The notes: generated by a model not told the origin, from the letters alone. Numbered from the stretch's first letter, positions 8,260 to 16,881 are shown. The stretch: DNA of 64,000 nt from JAFNAG01 sp050011535 (GCA_050011535.1 JBEKIX010000007.1:1-64000); one strand, 5' to 3'. A program made the numbers and translations.

Positions 8260-9139
8260 CGCAGGAGGATGACTGAGTACTGTGGTTCAAACACAGGCAA
8301 GCTCCGAAATGGCGTGAGCCCATGAGCGCAATGACATGCTTGCCATCGGACGTGGACCTGGACCTAAACCTCGACGTGGACGTGGACTTTCAGCCGCCAA
8401 GGATGCTTGCGAAAATCTGTCAAGCACAAGAACGTCCAAGTCCAGGTCGAAGTCTAAGTCCAGGTCCAAGTGGGAAAAGTGGCTAGAGAAACGTCCGCCC
8501 TGTGCGTCAGGCAAGCAGGTCGAGATCGCGCTGGCGCGTGGGCGGAGGGTCGTATGGGCAGCGCGCTGCCCCAGGCGACTGCGTGGAAGGGTCGTTCGTT
8601 ATGCCATTCGGCTCTGCCGTGGCACCTTTGCGGGGACGGTTCCTCTGACGGTCCAAATCCTCCGACTCGTGCAGGCGTCTCAACGAATCCTCGGTGGAGG
8701 AGGTCGGTTGAGTGCGCATGGGTCGGTTTTCCGGCTCATCCGGAAGGCTCTTCGGTCTGGGTGTGCCGTCGCCGGTTTCCTGCGTTTGAATGGCAGGACG
8801 CTTCTGGAACCGGTCGCCCGCCGTCACCGAGCTGTTCGCCGATCCCTGTTGGGCCGCCAGATTTGGGGCGTCGCCGATGGTCAATGTCATAGTTTTTCAT
8901 TGAATGACCATCCCGAACGGGGGGATTCATGGACGGGGAAGGTCCGAACCGAGGGGCCAGCGCTTCGAAGGGACATTGCACTTATCGGATGGTTGCGCGA
9001 GATTCATTAGCAGCAATTCTCCGTGGAGGTAACCGTTTAGACGCAGCGACAAGGAATTGGTGTCCTTGGAGTCTTTGAGGTTCGCATTGGCATCCGGTCA
9101 TGCGATCCGGTTTTCAAAAAGAGGCTGGGAGGGAGAGTC
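8260..9139. other. 880-bp stretch without a convincing gene
   Basis: It holds the R6 inverted hexamer array (8349-8472) and a short piece resembling the end of an R1 element at about 9065-9082. A minus-strand frame at 8507-8890 (127 residues, Pro/Arg/Thr rich, no ribosome binding site) could be a disordered protein, but I cannot support it. The last 20 bases give the arfB ribosome binding site. Confidence 0.4.
8349..8472. repeat. R6 inverted hexamer array
   Basis: The left arm is a run of hexamers of the form GTGGAC/CTGGAC (from ACGTGGACCTGGACCT at 8349 to about 8390). The right arm (from about 8432) is the reverse complement type, AAGTCC/AGGTCC, ending near 8472. About 40 bp of unrelated sequence separate them. 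A transcript would fold into a long imperfect hairpin. Confidence 0.75.
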
Positions 9140-9580
9140 ATGGCGGATCCGATCTTTATCGAGGGGGGCGTTCTGATTCCGGGCGATGCCATCGAAATGC
9201 GGGCAGTACGGGCTGCCGGCCCGGGCGGACAAAACGTAAACAAAGTCGCTACGAAGGTCGAACTTCATGTGAATCTCGATCGCATCCAGGGGATGGGGTC
9301 GGAGAGTCGCCAACGCCTGTTGCACCTGGTGTCCAAACGACTGGACAGCGTCGGCCGGCTGCTGGTGACCAGCCAGCGGACGCGCGACCAGCAACGGAAT
9401 CTGGAGGACGCCCGTCGCAAGGTGCACGACTGGATTGCGAAGGCTCTGGTAAAACCGAAGAAACGCATTCCCACCGCCCCGACGCCCGGAAAGCGTGAGC
9501 GGCGACTCGACGAGAAACGGCGCCATAGCAATCGCAAGGCAAGCCGCCACATTGCACCCGTTGAAATGGAATCGGAGTAG
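9140..9580 (+). CDS. arfB: alternative ribosome-rescue factor ArfB (peptidyl-tRNA hydrolase)
   Basis: A 146-residue class-I release-factor-like protein. The catalytic GGQ loop is intact (RAAGPGGQNVNKV, about residues 22-34), there is no codon-recognition domain, and the C terminus is a basic tail (KPKKRIPTAPTPGKRERR, then EKRRHSNRK) that in ArfB/YaeJ enters the empty mRNA channel of stalled ribosomes. It should release peptides from non-stop ribosomes. GGGAGGGAG precedes the ATG. The next gene starts four bases after its stop, so the pair is an operon, although the functions look unrelated. Confidence 0.92.
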   Translation: MADPIFIEGGVLIPGDAIEMRAVRAAGPGGQNVNKVATKVELHVNLDRIQGMGSESRQRLLHLVSKRLDSVGRLLVTSQRTRDQQRNLEDARRKVHDWIAKALVKPKKRIPTAPTPGKRERRLDEKRRHSNRKASRHIAPVEMESE

Positions 9581-9584
9581 AATC

Positions 9585-10715
9585 ATGTCGAAACCCTTTA
9601 ATCCGCCTCAGAGAATTCTGCTCGGGCCGGGCCCGAGCAATGTTGAACTTCGCGTGCTCCAGGCCATGATGGCGCCCCTGCTCGGCCACATGGACCCGGT
9701 TTATTTCGAGTGCATGGACGAAACGCAGGCACTCCTGCGCCGCGTGTTCGAGACCGGGAATCGTGTCACGCTCGTTGTTCCGGGAACCGGCGGCGCCGGG
9801 ATGGAAGCATGCCTGGCCAACCTTATCGAAGACGGCGAGGAAGTTGTCGTCTGCGTCAACGGCTTTTTCGGCCAACGGATGGCAGAACTTGCCGAGCGCT
9901 GGGGCGCCAAGGTGTTGCGGGTCGAAACCGAGTGGGGCCGGCCGCTCGACATGGAGAAAGTCCGCGAGACCTTCCGGAAATCAGGTGCGCGGATCCTGAC
10001 GATGGTCCACGCGGAAACGTCTACCGGCATCCGTAATCCGATCGAGGAGCTGAAGTCGCTTCGGGATATCCGCGATGCCATCTTCGTCGTCGATTCGGTC
10101 ACTTCCCTGGGAGCTCATCCGGTCGGCATCGATCACAATGGCATCGACGCCAGTTATTCGTGCAGTCAGAAAGGCCTCGGCGCACCTCCGGGACTGGCGC
10201 CGGTCACCTTCTCCGAGCGCGCGCTCGAAAAAATCCGCGCGCGCAGCAAGCCGCCGCGAACCTGGTACCTCGACATCCAGCTTCTCGACAAGTACTGGGG
10301 GACGCCGCGGGCATACCACCACACCGCGCCCGCGCTGATGACTTACGCGTTGCGCGAGGCGCTCGCGATCGTCCTGGAGGAGGGACTGGAAGCGCGCTGG
10401 AAGCGCCACGAGCGCAACCACCGCGCCCTGGTAGCAGGGCTCGAGGGAATGGGGCTGGAAATGCTGGCGGCGCCCGAACACCGGCTCTGGTCGCTGAATA
10501 CGGTCAGAATTCCGGCGGGCATCGACGATGCGCGCGTGCGCGCGTCCTTGCTCGCACACCACAATATCGAGATCGGCAGCGGACTGGGAACGCTGAAGGG
10601 GAAGATCTGGCGTATCGGACTAATGGGATCGGGCAGCACGGAGAACAACGTCTTGCTGCTGCTGGGTGCGCTACGTTCCGTCCTCGCTCAAGAGGGGTAC
10701 CTATCGGCCCGCTGA
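9585..10715 (+). CDS. class-V aminotransferase (alanine/serine-glyoxylate type)
   Basis: A 376-residue PLP enzyme of the AGXT/serine-glyoxylate aminotransferase group. The opening LLGPGPSNVELRVLQAM, the cofactor-pocket PGTGGAGMEA (about 65), VDSVTSLGAHPVGIDHNGID (about 168-187) and the PLP lysine in CSQKGLGAPPGLAPV (about 193) are characteristic. Substrates are inferred to be glyoxylate with Ala or Ser, for example in photorespiration-like or serine-cycle metabolism, but this is not decided by sequence. Start at 9585 is fixed by GGAG 7 bases upstream and by homology. It is coupled to arfB and followed by an R1 hairpin. Confidence 0.88.
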   Translation: MSKPFNPPQRILLGPGPSNVELRVLQAMMAPLLGHMDPVYFECMDETQALLRRVFETGNRVTLVVPGTGGAGMEACLANLIEDGEEVVVCVNGFFGQRMAELAERWGAKVLRVETEWGRPLDMEKVRETFRKSGARILTMVHAETSTGIRNPIEELKSLRDIRDAIFVVDSVTSLGAHPVGIDHNGIDASYSCSQKGLGAPPGLAPVTFSERALEKIRARSKPPRTWYLDIQLLDKYWGTPRAYHHTAPALMTYALREALAIVLEEGLEARWKRHERNHRALVAGLEGMGLEMLAAPEHRLWSLNTVRIPAGIDDARVRASLLAHHNIEIGSGLGTLKGKIWRIGLMGSGSTENNVLLLLGALRSVLAQEGYLSAR

Positions 10716-10725
10716 TTGCGGAACT

Positions 10726-10806
10726 AACCGCAAAGACTCAAAGTACTCGAAGAACCTCCAAGAGGCTTTCTTTGAGGCTCTTCGAGTACTCTGAGTCTTC
10801 GAGGTT
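10726..10806. repeat. R1 hairpin element, short copy
   Basis: The left arm AACCGCAAAGACTCAAAGTA and the right arm ending GAGTCTTCGAGGTT are inverted copies of about 37 bp with almost no internal sequence. It lies between convergent genes and may act as a bidirectional terminator. Confidence 0.85.
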
Positions 10807-10882
10807 CCTGATGCAATCTTGTCATCCAATCCCTTTTTTAAAAAAAGATCTGAACAGTTACCAATGATCAGGCGTGGCGCCG

Positions 10883-11761
10883 CTATTTGATCCAGAGCTT
10901 AACAAGGCCGGCGCCGCTGCGGATGGTCAGAATATTGGTGGGGCCGAGGCGATTCAGGCTGTCCCAGATGTTGTCGATGTCGACTCCTTTTTTCCGCAGC
11001 TCTGCCTTGGTCGGTTCATCCAATGCCATGACCGCGAGCTGGGCAAGACTCACAGGAAAGTCCAATTCGACTTTCGGCTGCGTGTTCTCTCCTCCTTGAT
11101 AGATCCGCAGGTGAAACATCTTGACCGGCGCATTGTCCTTTTTCGCATTGCTCTTTGCCTGCTTCGCCGGCTCGGGCGGCGACAGCGCGGCCGGATCGAT
11201 TTTCAGAAGGGCGATGGAGGCAGGCGTTACGAAAACCTGCTGCTTCTCTTTTGCCACGATCTCCCTGAGAATGGGGACGCTCAGGGAATTGAGCTCACGA
11301 TCTTTCAGGGAGCTGCAGCGCAGGGCGGCGGAATAACGCACTTCCTTTCGCGGATCTCCCAATGCTGAGACCAGGCGCCCGCGGTACGCCTGCTTCCCCT
11401 GCTCGAACAACGAAGCCGCCAGGTCTACAACGGCCTGCCTGGCCTCCGCCGCCAGGAACGGCTCGCCAGGATACTTCTTCAGGAACTGTTCGTAAGAAAG
11501 CAGTGCGTCCTCCTGCTTTTTCTCGAGGCGCAGGCAGTAGGCACCCTGAAAATACGCCTGCGGCAGCAAACTGCTCTGGGGAAAATCCCGGATTACGCGC
11601 TGAAAGACCTGGCGTGCTTCCTCCCACTTCTGTTCGAACATCAGGATTTTCCCCGCGTTGAAGACATCCTGGTCTTTCTGCGCGGCGGTTCCGTACAAGA
11701 CCAACGGCCCGAGCGCCACCGCCGTTATTAGAACAAGAGTCCGCAATCCTGCCCCATTCAT
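10883..11761 (-). CDS. secreted TPR/HEAT-like protein
   Basis: A 292-residue protein with an N-terminal signal peptide or anchor (TLVLITAVALGPLVLYGTAA). Residues about 30-110 hold YbgF/BamD-like TPRs (KWEEARQVFQRVIRDFPQS; QEDALLSYEQFLKKYPGE). Residues about 130-185 look HEAT-like (LGDPRKEVRYSAALRCSSL). A Lys/Pro linker leads to a C-terminal region of unknown type with beta strands. It is the third gene of the sigma/anti-sigma operon, 9 bases after the anti-sigma gene, so it may be a periplasmic input or target of that regulon. I do not recognise a named family. Confidence 0.7.
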   Translation of the reverse strand: MNGAGLRTLVLITAVALGPLVLYGTAAQKDQDVFNAGKILMFEQKWEEARQVFQRVIRDFPQSSLLPQAYFQGAYCLRLEKKQEDALLSYEQFLKKYPGEPFLAAEARQAVVDLAASLFEQGKQAYRGRLVSALGDPRKEVRYSAALRCSSLKDRELNSLSVPILREIVAKEKQQVFVTPASIALLKIDPAALSPPEPAKQAKSNAKKDNAPVKMFHLRIYQGGENTQPKVELDFPVSLAQLAVMALDEPTKAELRKKGVDIDNIWDSLNRLGPTNILTIRSGAGLVKLWIK

Positions 11762-11770
11762 GACTGACTC

Positions 11771-12535
11771 CTAGGAAATGTCCGAAGACACAACATGGAT
11801 TCGCAACAGCAGTTGGCCTCTCTCGATCGAACGTTCCATGAGCTGAAGCGCATCTCCCGTTTCACACTCCCGCGACGTGGAGAGGTTGACCAGGAAGCGC
11901 TCCAGATCGTCGCACAAACTCCGGGCTTGTTCGAGATTGGGGACGTTCGGCGCCGCGTCGATCATGCGTTTTTGCTGCAGCAACTGGCGCGCTCTGGCAA
12001 TCTCGAGCGAGACATCGAAATGATTTCGATCACATTTTCTTTCGGCTCTGGCCAGGTCGAGCAAGAGGGCGTGGCATCCGTCGAGGTACTGAACCGTGGC
12101 CTCTCGAGTATAGACTGTGCGCACCCTGTCGAGAAACGCCGCGTTGCCCGAGCCCGCCTGGGCAACCTGGCCTGCCGGCGGCCGCGGCGCATGCAGGCGC
12201 ATCATCCAGATCAGGCCGCCGGCAAGTACTGCCACCGCGGCCACGGCCCTGGCCCACCGGGACAAGCCCAGACTCGTCAGATTCCACCTTCTGGAAGGCA
12301 GCGATGCGACGCGGCCGGCAAGCTTCTCCGGCAGGAGATCCCAAGCCATGTCGTGCTCAGGCTCAAAAAGTCCGGGATCTTTCAGCCATCCCCGGATCCG
12401 TCCGATCTGCTCCGATTCCTCGCGGCAAGCGGCGCAGGATACCAGATGCTCTTCCACCTGACGGATGTTTTCCGGCGCGAGCACTCCTTCTGAATGGAAA
12501 ACCAGCAACTCGCGAATTGCCTCACAGTTGCTCAT
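11771..12535 (-). CDS. zinc-finger anti-sigma factor
   Basis: A 254-residue membrane anti-sigma factor. The N terminus has the ZAS motif H30-x3-C34-x2-C37 (EEHLVSCAACREE), a zinc-finger that holds ECF sigma factors. A single membrane helix follows at about 95-113 (AVAAVAVLAGGLIWMM), leaving a periplasmic domain of about 140 residues with helices (LLLDLARAERKCDRN; EIARARQLLQQKR). The start overlaps the sigma gene by 14 bases, the usual coupled arrangement that keeps the two in balance. The signal sensed is unknown; release by proteolysis is the common mechanism in the family. Confidence 0.88.
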   Translation of the reverse strand: MSNCEAIRELLVFHSEGVLAPENIRQVEEHLVSCAACREESEQIGRIRGWLKDPGLFEPEHDMAWDLLPEKLAGRVASLPSRRWNLTSLGLSRWARAVAAVAVLAGGLIWMMRLHAPRPPAGQVAQAGSGNAAFLDRVRTVYTREATVQYLDGCHALLLDLARAERKCDRNHFDVSLEIARARQLLQQKRMIDAAPNVPNLEQARSLCDDLERFLVNLSTSRECETGDALQLMERSIERGQLLLRIHVVSSDIS

Positions 12536-13256
12536 AGTCCAGCACTCCTTTTTGCTTGAGCATCATTTCCTTCAGCCCAATCACGGCCTTGTGCAAATTG
12601 GATTTGACCGTGCCCAGCGGGCAGTCAAGCGCGGCCGCGACCTCCTCCAGCTTCATCTCCGCGAAGAACCTCAGCGAGACGACCTCGCGCTGGCGCTGCG
12701 GCAAGCGCCGCACGGCATTCTCCAGCAGGCGTCTTCGTTCCTGCCCGCGTAGCTTGCCGAGAGGATCTGCGCTCGCGCCCACCGTCGCCGATTGGTGGAT
12801 TTGGGATTCCATCACATCCTCCAGGGAAGCGGTGCGCCCGCGATCCGTCCTGCGAAACCGATCGATGCTGGCGTTGATCGCGATGCGATAGAGCCAGCCG
12901 GCGAAGGAGAAACGGCTCTCCCAGGTCGAGCGGGCGGTGTAGACCTTGAGAAAGGTATCCTGAAGCACCTCCAGGGCATCTTCGCGGTTGTGGATGTAGG
13001 TGCTGATGACGCGATATACTTTTTTCTGGTAGCGCTGCACAATCTCCTGATAGGCATGCATGTCACCCTGCTGGACCTGTCTCATCAGGTCCTCACTCGC
13101 GCTCGAAGCGGATTCGCCGGAGACTCCTGGATGAGCGGTGGTATTCAACTGTGGCGCCTGTCCGGTGGATTCTCCACCTTGGAAAGAGTACAGAGAACAT
13201 TCTGGTGCGCCGGCTGGATCACTCTCCCGGGAATCGCGTTCGACACTTTGTGACAA
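12522..13256 (-). CDS. ECF-type RNA polymerase sigma factor
   Basis: A sigma-70 family protein with region 2 at about 55-130 (LMRQVQQGDMHAYQEIVQRY, DALEVLQDTFLKVY, FAGWLYRIAINASIDRFRR) and region 4 at about 180-235 (RRLPQRQREVVSLRFFAEM, CPLGTVKSNLHKA). It should direct transcription in response to the anti-sigma factor encoded next. The start is uncertain: the open frame begins with TTG at 13256 with no ribosome binding site, and an in-frame TAA lies just upstream. The strong GGAGGAG/ATG signal at 13269 is in another frame and opens a 16-codon ORF. The first 50 residues are therefore doubtful. Homology begins near residue 52. Confidence 0.85.
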   Translation of the reverse strand: MSQSVERDSRESDPAGAPECSLYSFQGGESTGQAPQLNTTAHPGVSGESASSASEDLMRQVQQGDMHAYQEIVQRYQKKVYRVISTYIHNREDALEVLQDTFLKVYTARSTWESRFSFAGWLYRIAINASIDRFRRTDRGRTASLEDVMESQIHQSATVGASADPLGKLRGQERRRLLENAVRRLPQRQREVVSLRFFAEMKLEEVAAALDCPLGTVKSNLHKAVIGLKEMMLKQKGVLDYEQL

Positions 13257-13269
13257 GTTCTGCGCCCAT
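13219..13269 (-). CDS. 16-codon leader ORF before the ECF sigma gene
   Basis: ATG at 13269 follows GGAGGAGT with a 4-base spacer (AAAG), the best initiation signal in this operon, but the frame stops after 16 codons (MGAELVTKCRTRFPGE). It overlaps the first codons of the sigma open frame in another register. It may be a leader peptide that couples or regulates sigma translation. Alternatively a one-base sequence error or a programmed frameshift joins it to the sigma gene. Seen directly; the role is inferred. Confidence 0.45.
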   Translation of the reverse strand: MGAELVTKCRTRFPGE

Positions 13270-13273
13270 CTTT

Positions 13274-13293
13274 ACTCCTCCACCTGGAGGAGT
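13274..13293 (-). promoter_or_regulatory. hairpin sequestering the leader ribosome binding site
   Basis: On the minus-strand transcript ACTCCTCC pairs with GGAGGAGT around an AGGT loop, so the Shine-Dalgarno of the leader ORF would be buried in an 8-bp GC-rich stem. Such a structure could make translation conditional (temperature, ribosome or ligand). The fold is read from sequence only. Confidence 0.5.
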
Positions 13294-13671
13294 TGGGATC
13301 TTTTCGCCCGCACCTTGGTTTACGTGCTCGCAAAACCGAGGGTTCACTTCTTGTACTGCACGCTAACCCTTTTTCGTGATCCCGGCAAGTGCGACGTGGT
13401 CTATCGCCTGCGTCCGCAATGCAGTGCAAAGGCGGAGGAAAACCTGTCAAAAACCTGTGACTTTTTGTGAATTCCCGCTTTTGTCAGCGGACTTGTGGCT
13501 ATAAGTAATTGATATTTAAGGAATAATGATAAAAGCCCACCGCGAAGGAGCAATTTAATTGACAGTGGCTTGGGCCATTCCTATTATGACTGATCTGGCC
13601 CGAAACGCCCGCCCGGATCATTCTGACTTCGCTGTGCTTTCGGCCACAGTGTTGGAGGCAGCCGGCACAGA
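13294..13671. other. divergent intergenic region
   Basis: It separates the sigma operon (minus) from the polysaccharide genes (plus) and must hold both promoters. The part at 13490-13560 is AT-rich (ATTGATATTTAAGGAATAAT), fitting a promoter. A GAAGGAG at about 13544 precedes a TTG frame (13559-13834) that shows no recognisable motif and overlaps the next gene. Confidence 0.4.
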
Positions 13672-14730
13672 ATGTCCAGCATGGGATATTCCCTGGTTCT
13701 TGGTCTTGCGGCAGCCGTCGCGACTTATGTCGGCGTCGCTCGATTCCGCCGCTGGGCGGAGCACAGGCGGATGCTCGACCTGCCGGACGAGCGAAGTTCG
13801 CACACGCGTCCCACTCCCCGAGGCGGCGGTCTGATCATCGCCGCGGTGACGCTGCTCGGAGCGTCCATCATCGCGGCTGTCGTACCTTCCTTATGGTCCG
13901 CGTTTCTCCCATACGCAGCAGGGGCCATTCTCGTGGCTGCGGTCAGCTGGTTCGAGGATCTTCACTCCGTCCCCAGATCTGTCCGTTTCGCCGTTCATCT
14001 CCTCGGGGCAGCAGTGGCCATCATGGGACTCGGCTACTGGCGCGCAATTAGCCTGCCGCTTCTCGGAACCGTTTCCCTCGGATGGTGGGGAGTCGCGGCC
14101 ACGACCCTATGGATCGTGGGCTTCACAAACGCTTATAATTTCATGGACGGCACCGATGGCATCGCCGGAAGCCAGGCGCTCGTTGCCGGCTTAGGATGGG
14201 CTATGCTGGGCTGGACTGCGGGACAACCTCTGGTCAGCGGCATCGGGCTGTTGATCGCCTCCTGCAGCCTGGGATTCCTGGGCCACAACTGGCCGCCGGC
14301 GCGCATTTTTATGGGGGATGTCGGCAGCGCCTTTCTGGGGTATACTCTGGCGATTCTTCCGTTGATGTATGGCTTCTTCGACCGGAATGGAACGGGTGCG
14401 CCGGTCGTCGGCTTGCTTCTGGTATGGCCTTTTGTTTTTGACGCGGCCTTCACGTTCGTGCGTCGCCTTTTGCGGGGAGAGAATGTTTTCGCCCCGCACA
14501 GATCGCACCTGTATCAGCGCATGACCTCCGCGCATTCGGGACACGCCCTGGCCGCGCTGATCTATGCGGGACTGGCAGCGGTGGGTTGCGTCCTTGCGCA
14601 GGTGTGGTCCACGCGCGTGGCAGATGGAGCGGTTTCCGCCGTGCTTGTCCTCCCGGCTCTCTTTCTGGGATTATGGACCTTCGTGGTGGCACAGGAACGC
14701 CGCCTGGCAAACTCTACGGGGGCGAGGTGA
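13672..14730 (+). CDS. undecaprenyl-phosphate sugar-1-phosphate transferase (WecA/WbpL type)
   Basis: A 352-residue polytopic membrane enzyme of the PNPT family (glycosyltransferase 4), which moves a HexNAc-1-phosphate from UDP-sugar to the lipid carrier and so starts O-antigen or exopolysaccharide assembly. Characteristic motifs are DLPDERSSHTRPTPRGGG (about 37-54), the catalytic NAYNFMDGTDGIAG (about 151-164) and ARIFMGDVGSAFLGY (about 211-225), among about ten membrane helices. The ribosome binding site is weak (GGAGG 13 bases before ATG); an in-frame ATG at 13681 is an alternative. Its stop overlaps the start of the WbpM-like gene (GTGA), so the two are coupled. Confidence 0.88.
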   Translation: MSSMGYSLVLGLAAAVATYVGVARFRRWAEHRRMLDLPDERSSHTRPTPRGGGLIIAAVTLLGASIIAAVVPSLWSAFLPYAAGAILVAAVSWFEDLHSVPRSVRFAVHLLGAAVAIMGLGYWRAISLPLLGTVSLGWWGVAATTLWIVGFTNAYNFMDGTDGIAGSQALVAGLGWAMLGWTAGQPLVSGIGLLIASCSLGFLGHNWPPARIFMGDVGSAFLGYTLAILPLMYGFFDRNGTGAPVVGLLLVWPFVFDAAFTFVRRLLRGENVFAPHRSHLYQRMTSAHSGHALAALIYAGLAAVGCVLAQVWSTRVADGAVSAVLVLPALFLGLWTFVVAQERRLANSTGAR

Positions 14731-16643
14731 AGTCACAAATAGTAAAGTATCGCAAGGTTGTCATCGTCGTATCCCAGGCGGGCCTGCTGGTACTTACTTA
14801 CTATCTCAGCTTCCTGCTCCGTTTCGATTTCCTGCTGAGCGCGGAATATCAGAAGGTCTTCATCCAGACCCTCCCGCTCATCCTGATCATCAAGATGGCG
14901 ATTTTCATTTATTTTCGCCTGTTTCGCGGCTGGTGGCGCTATGTCGGGATGAGCGACCTGCTTGACATCATCAAGGCGGCGTCTGCGAGTGCCGTGCTCT
15001 TCTTCGCATCTGTTTACCTGATGCGCGGGTTCGTCGGCTATCCGCGCTCGGTGATCGTCATTGACATGGTGCTCACCATCCTGGCCATCGGCGGCATGCG
15101 CTTCGCGGTGCGCGCCTACACCGAGTCGACGCGCACCTTGATCACGAGCGCCAACGCGCTGATCATCGGGGCGGGGAGAGCCGGCAATGCCATCGCCCGG
15201 GAGTTGAAGAACAACGAAAGGCTCGGGTACAGCCTGATCGGTTTTGTCGACGACGATCCGGCGAAGCGGGGCGAGCGTATCCACGGAATCAAGGTCCTGG
15301 GCAGAACTGCGGATCTCCCGCGCATCATAGGCAAATACGATGTTTCCCAGATTCTGATCGCCATTCCGTCCGCGACCGGCAAGCAGATGCAGCAAATCAT
15401 CGACACGTGCGTCGAGTGCAAGGTGGACTTCAAGACTTTGCCGGCACTGGGCGATATCATCAACGGTTCAGTATCGATAGGCCAGATGAGGCGCGTGCGC
15501 GTCGAGGACCTGCTCGTGCGCGCTCCCGTGCGCCTTGATCTGGAGCGCATCCGTGGAAAGTTCCAGCAGCGGGTGATCTTCATAACCGGCGCGGGAGGCT
15601 CGATCGGCTCGGAGCTCGCGCGCCAGGTGGGCCGATTCCAGCCCGAAAAACTGGTGCTCTTTGACCGATCCGAAACCGATCTTCACCGGCTCGAGATCGA
15701 GTTTGCAGAGAGATTCCCCAGGCTGGAGCGTGTGGTCGTGGTGGGCGACATCCTCGACGTCAACCGCCTGCGTGAAGTCATCTCTGCTCATCGGCCGGCA
15801 TCGGTCTTTCACGCGGCGGCGTACAAGCATGTGCCGATGATGGAAGGAAACTGCTTTCAGGCCGTGACGAACAACATCTTCGGAACTTACAACGTGGCAC
15901 TGATGGCGCGGCAGTGCGGCGTCGAGGATTTCGTGCTGATTTCCTCCGACAAGGCCGTCAACCCGAGCAGCATTATGGGCGCGACCAAGCGCGTCTCCGA
16001 GCTCCTGATCCTCGGCCTGCAGGGCCATGCGACCCGCTACGTGTCCGTCCGCTTCGGCAATGTGCTCGGCAGCAACGGGAGCGTGGTTCCGCTGTTCGAA
16101 CAGCAGATCGCGAACCGAAAACCGCTCACCGTCACCCATCCGGAGATCCGCCGCTACTTCATGACCATCCCCGAAGCGGCTCAGCTCGTGCTCCAGGCAT
16201 CAACGATGGGAAAGGGCGGCGAGATCTTCGTGCTGGACATGGGCGAGCCGATCAAGATCGTCGACCTGGCGCACGATCTGGTCCGCCTCTCGGGACTGGA
16301 GCCGCAACGAGACATCCCAATCGTGTTCATTGGATTGCGCCCGGGTGAGAAGCTGTTTGAAGAACTGCGGTTCGACGGCGAAGGCTTGAAGCTGACCGCG
16401 CACGAAAAAATCCGTGTGCTGGACGGCGGGCCGGCCAGTTCGGGCCAGGTCAGCGCCTGGCTTGACGAACTGGCCGTCATCGTGGCGTCCAAGAACGTTC
16501 ACCAGCTTGTCACAAAGTTGAAGGAGATCGTGCCCGAATACACACCCAGCCCGGAGATCCTCTCGCTCGCAGAGGTAGACCGGCACGACCGGTTCGTCTC
16601 CTATCAATCGGCGCGCACAGACCTCACCAACGAATCCCAGTAA
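14727..16643 (+). CDS. WbpM/PglF-like nucleotide-sugar 4,6-dehydratase
   Basis: A 638-residue membrane enzyme of the CapD/WbpM/PglF group, expected to convert UDP-GlcNAc to a 4-keto-6-deoxy intermediate for bacillosamine, QuiNAc or FucNAc-type sugars. Four N-terminal membrane helices (about 15-120) are followed by a CoA-binding-like Rossmann domain (LIIGAGRAGNAIAREL) and the catalytic SDR domain (FITGAGGSIGSELAR, about 286). The atypical active site ISSDKAVNPSS then MGATKR has Met-Gly in place of the usual Tyr, as in WbpM. I start it at the GTG at 14727, after GGGGGCGAG and overlapping the previous stop; longer in-frame starts fall inside that gene. Confidence 0.9.
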   Translation: MKSQIVKYRKVVIVVSQAGLLVLTYYLSFLLRFDFLLSAEYQKVFIQTLPLILIIKMAIFIYFRLFRGWWRYVGMSDLLDIIKAASASAVLFFASVYLMRGFVGYPRSVIVIDMVLTILAIGGMRFAVRAYTESTRTLITSANALIIGAGRAGNAIARELKNNERLGYSLIGFVDDDPAKRGERIHGIKVLGRTADLPRIIGKYDVSQILIAIPSATGKQMQQIIDTCVECKVDFKTLPALGDIINGSVSIGQMRRVRVEDLLVRAPVRLDLERIRGKFQQRVIFITGAGGSIGSELARQVGRFQPEKLVLFDRSETDLHRLEIEFAERFPRLERVVVVGDILDVNRLREVISAHRPASVFHAAAYKHVPMMEGNCFQAVTNNIFGTYNVALMARQCGVEDFVLISSDKAVNPSSIMGATKRVSELLILGLQGHATRYVSVRFGNVLGSNGSVVPLFEQQIANRKPLTVTHPEIRRYFMTIPEAAQLVLQASTMGKGGEIFVLDMGEPIKIVDLAHDLVRLSGLEPQRDIPIVFIGLRPGEKLFEELRFDGEGLKLTAHEKIRVLDGGPASSGQVSAWLDELAVIVASKNVHQLVTKLKEIVPEYTPSPEILSLAEVDRHDRFVSYQSARTDLTNESQ

Positions 16644-16683
16644 TCACCCTTGAGGCAGCGAGGTTTAGGCTAATCACTAAGCT

Positions 16684-16786
16684 AACCTCCAAGACTCCAA
16701 GTACTCATAGAATCTCGAAGAGGCGTCGGCTTCCAATCCGATGGTCATCCTTAGAGGCTCTTCGAGCCCTTTGAGCCTTGGAGGTG
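16684..16786. repeat. R1 hairpin element
   Basis: The left arm starts AACCTCCAAGACTCCAAGTA and the right arm ends GAGCCTTGGAGGTG. The centre reads GGCGTCGGCTTCCAATCCGA, the reverse complement of the centre of the copy at 26395-26496, so the core is inverted relative to the arms. Confidence 0.85.
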
Positions 16787-16881
16787 AGCTTTTTCTTCGT
16801 GCCTTAAATCTCAAAGTTTTTCGTGTACTTCACGGGATTCGTGGATATATTCTGCCCATCCGCAACCCTACAGGAGGATTT

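Noticed and set aside
8276..8300. CTGTGGTTCAAACACAG resembling a tRNA T-arm
   Set aside because: The loop register does not fit the invariant G53-C61 pair, and no cloverleaf can be built upstream.
8349..8472. Array of short repeats considered as a CRISPR
   Set aside because: Units are six bases without spacers and are inverted in two halves, so this is a hexamer array, not a CRISPR.
8507..8890. 127-codon minus-strand open frame
   Set aside because: It is not inside a known gene, so it could be real, but it lacks a ribosome binding site, hydrophobic core or motif. I leave it out as unsupported.
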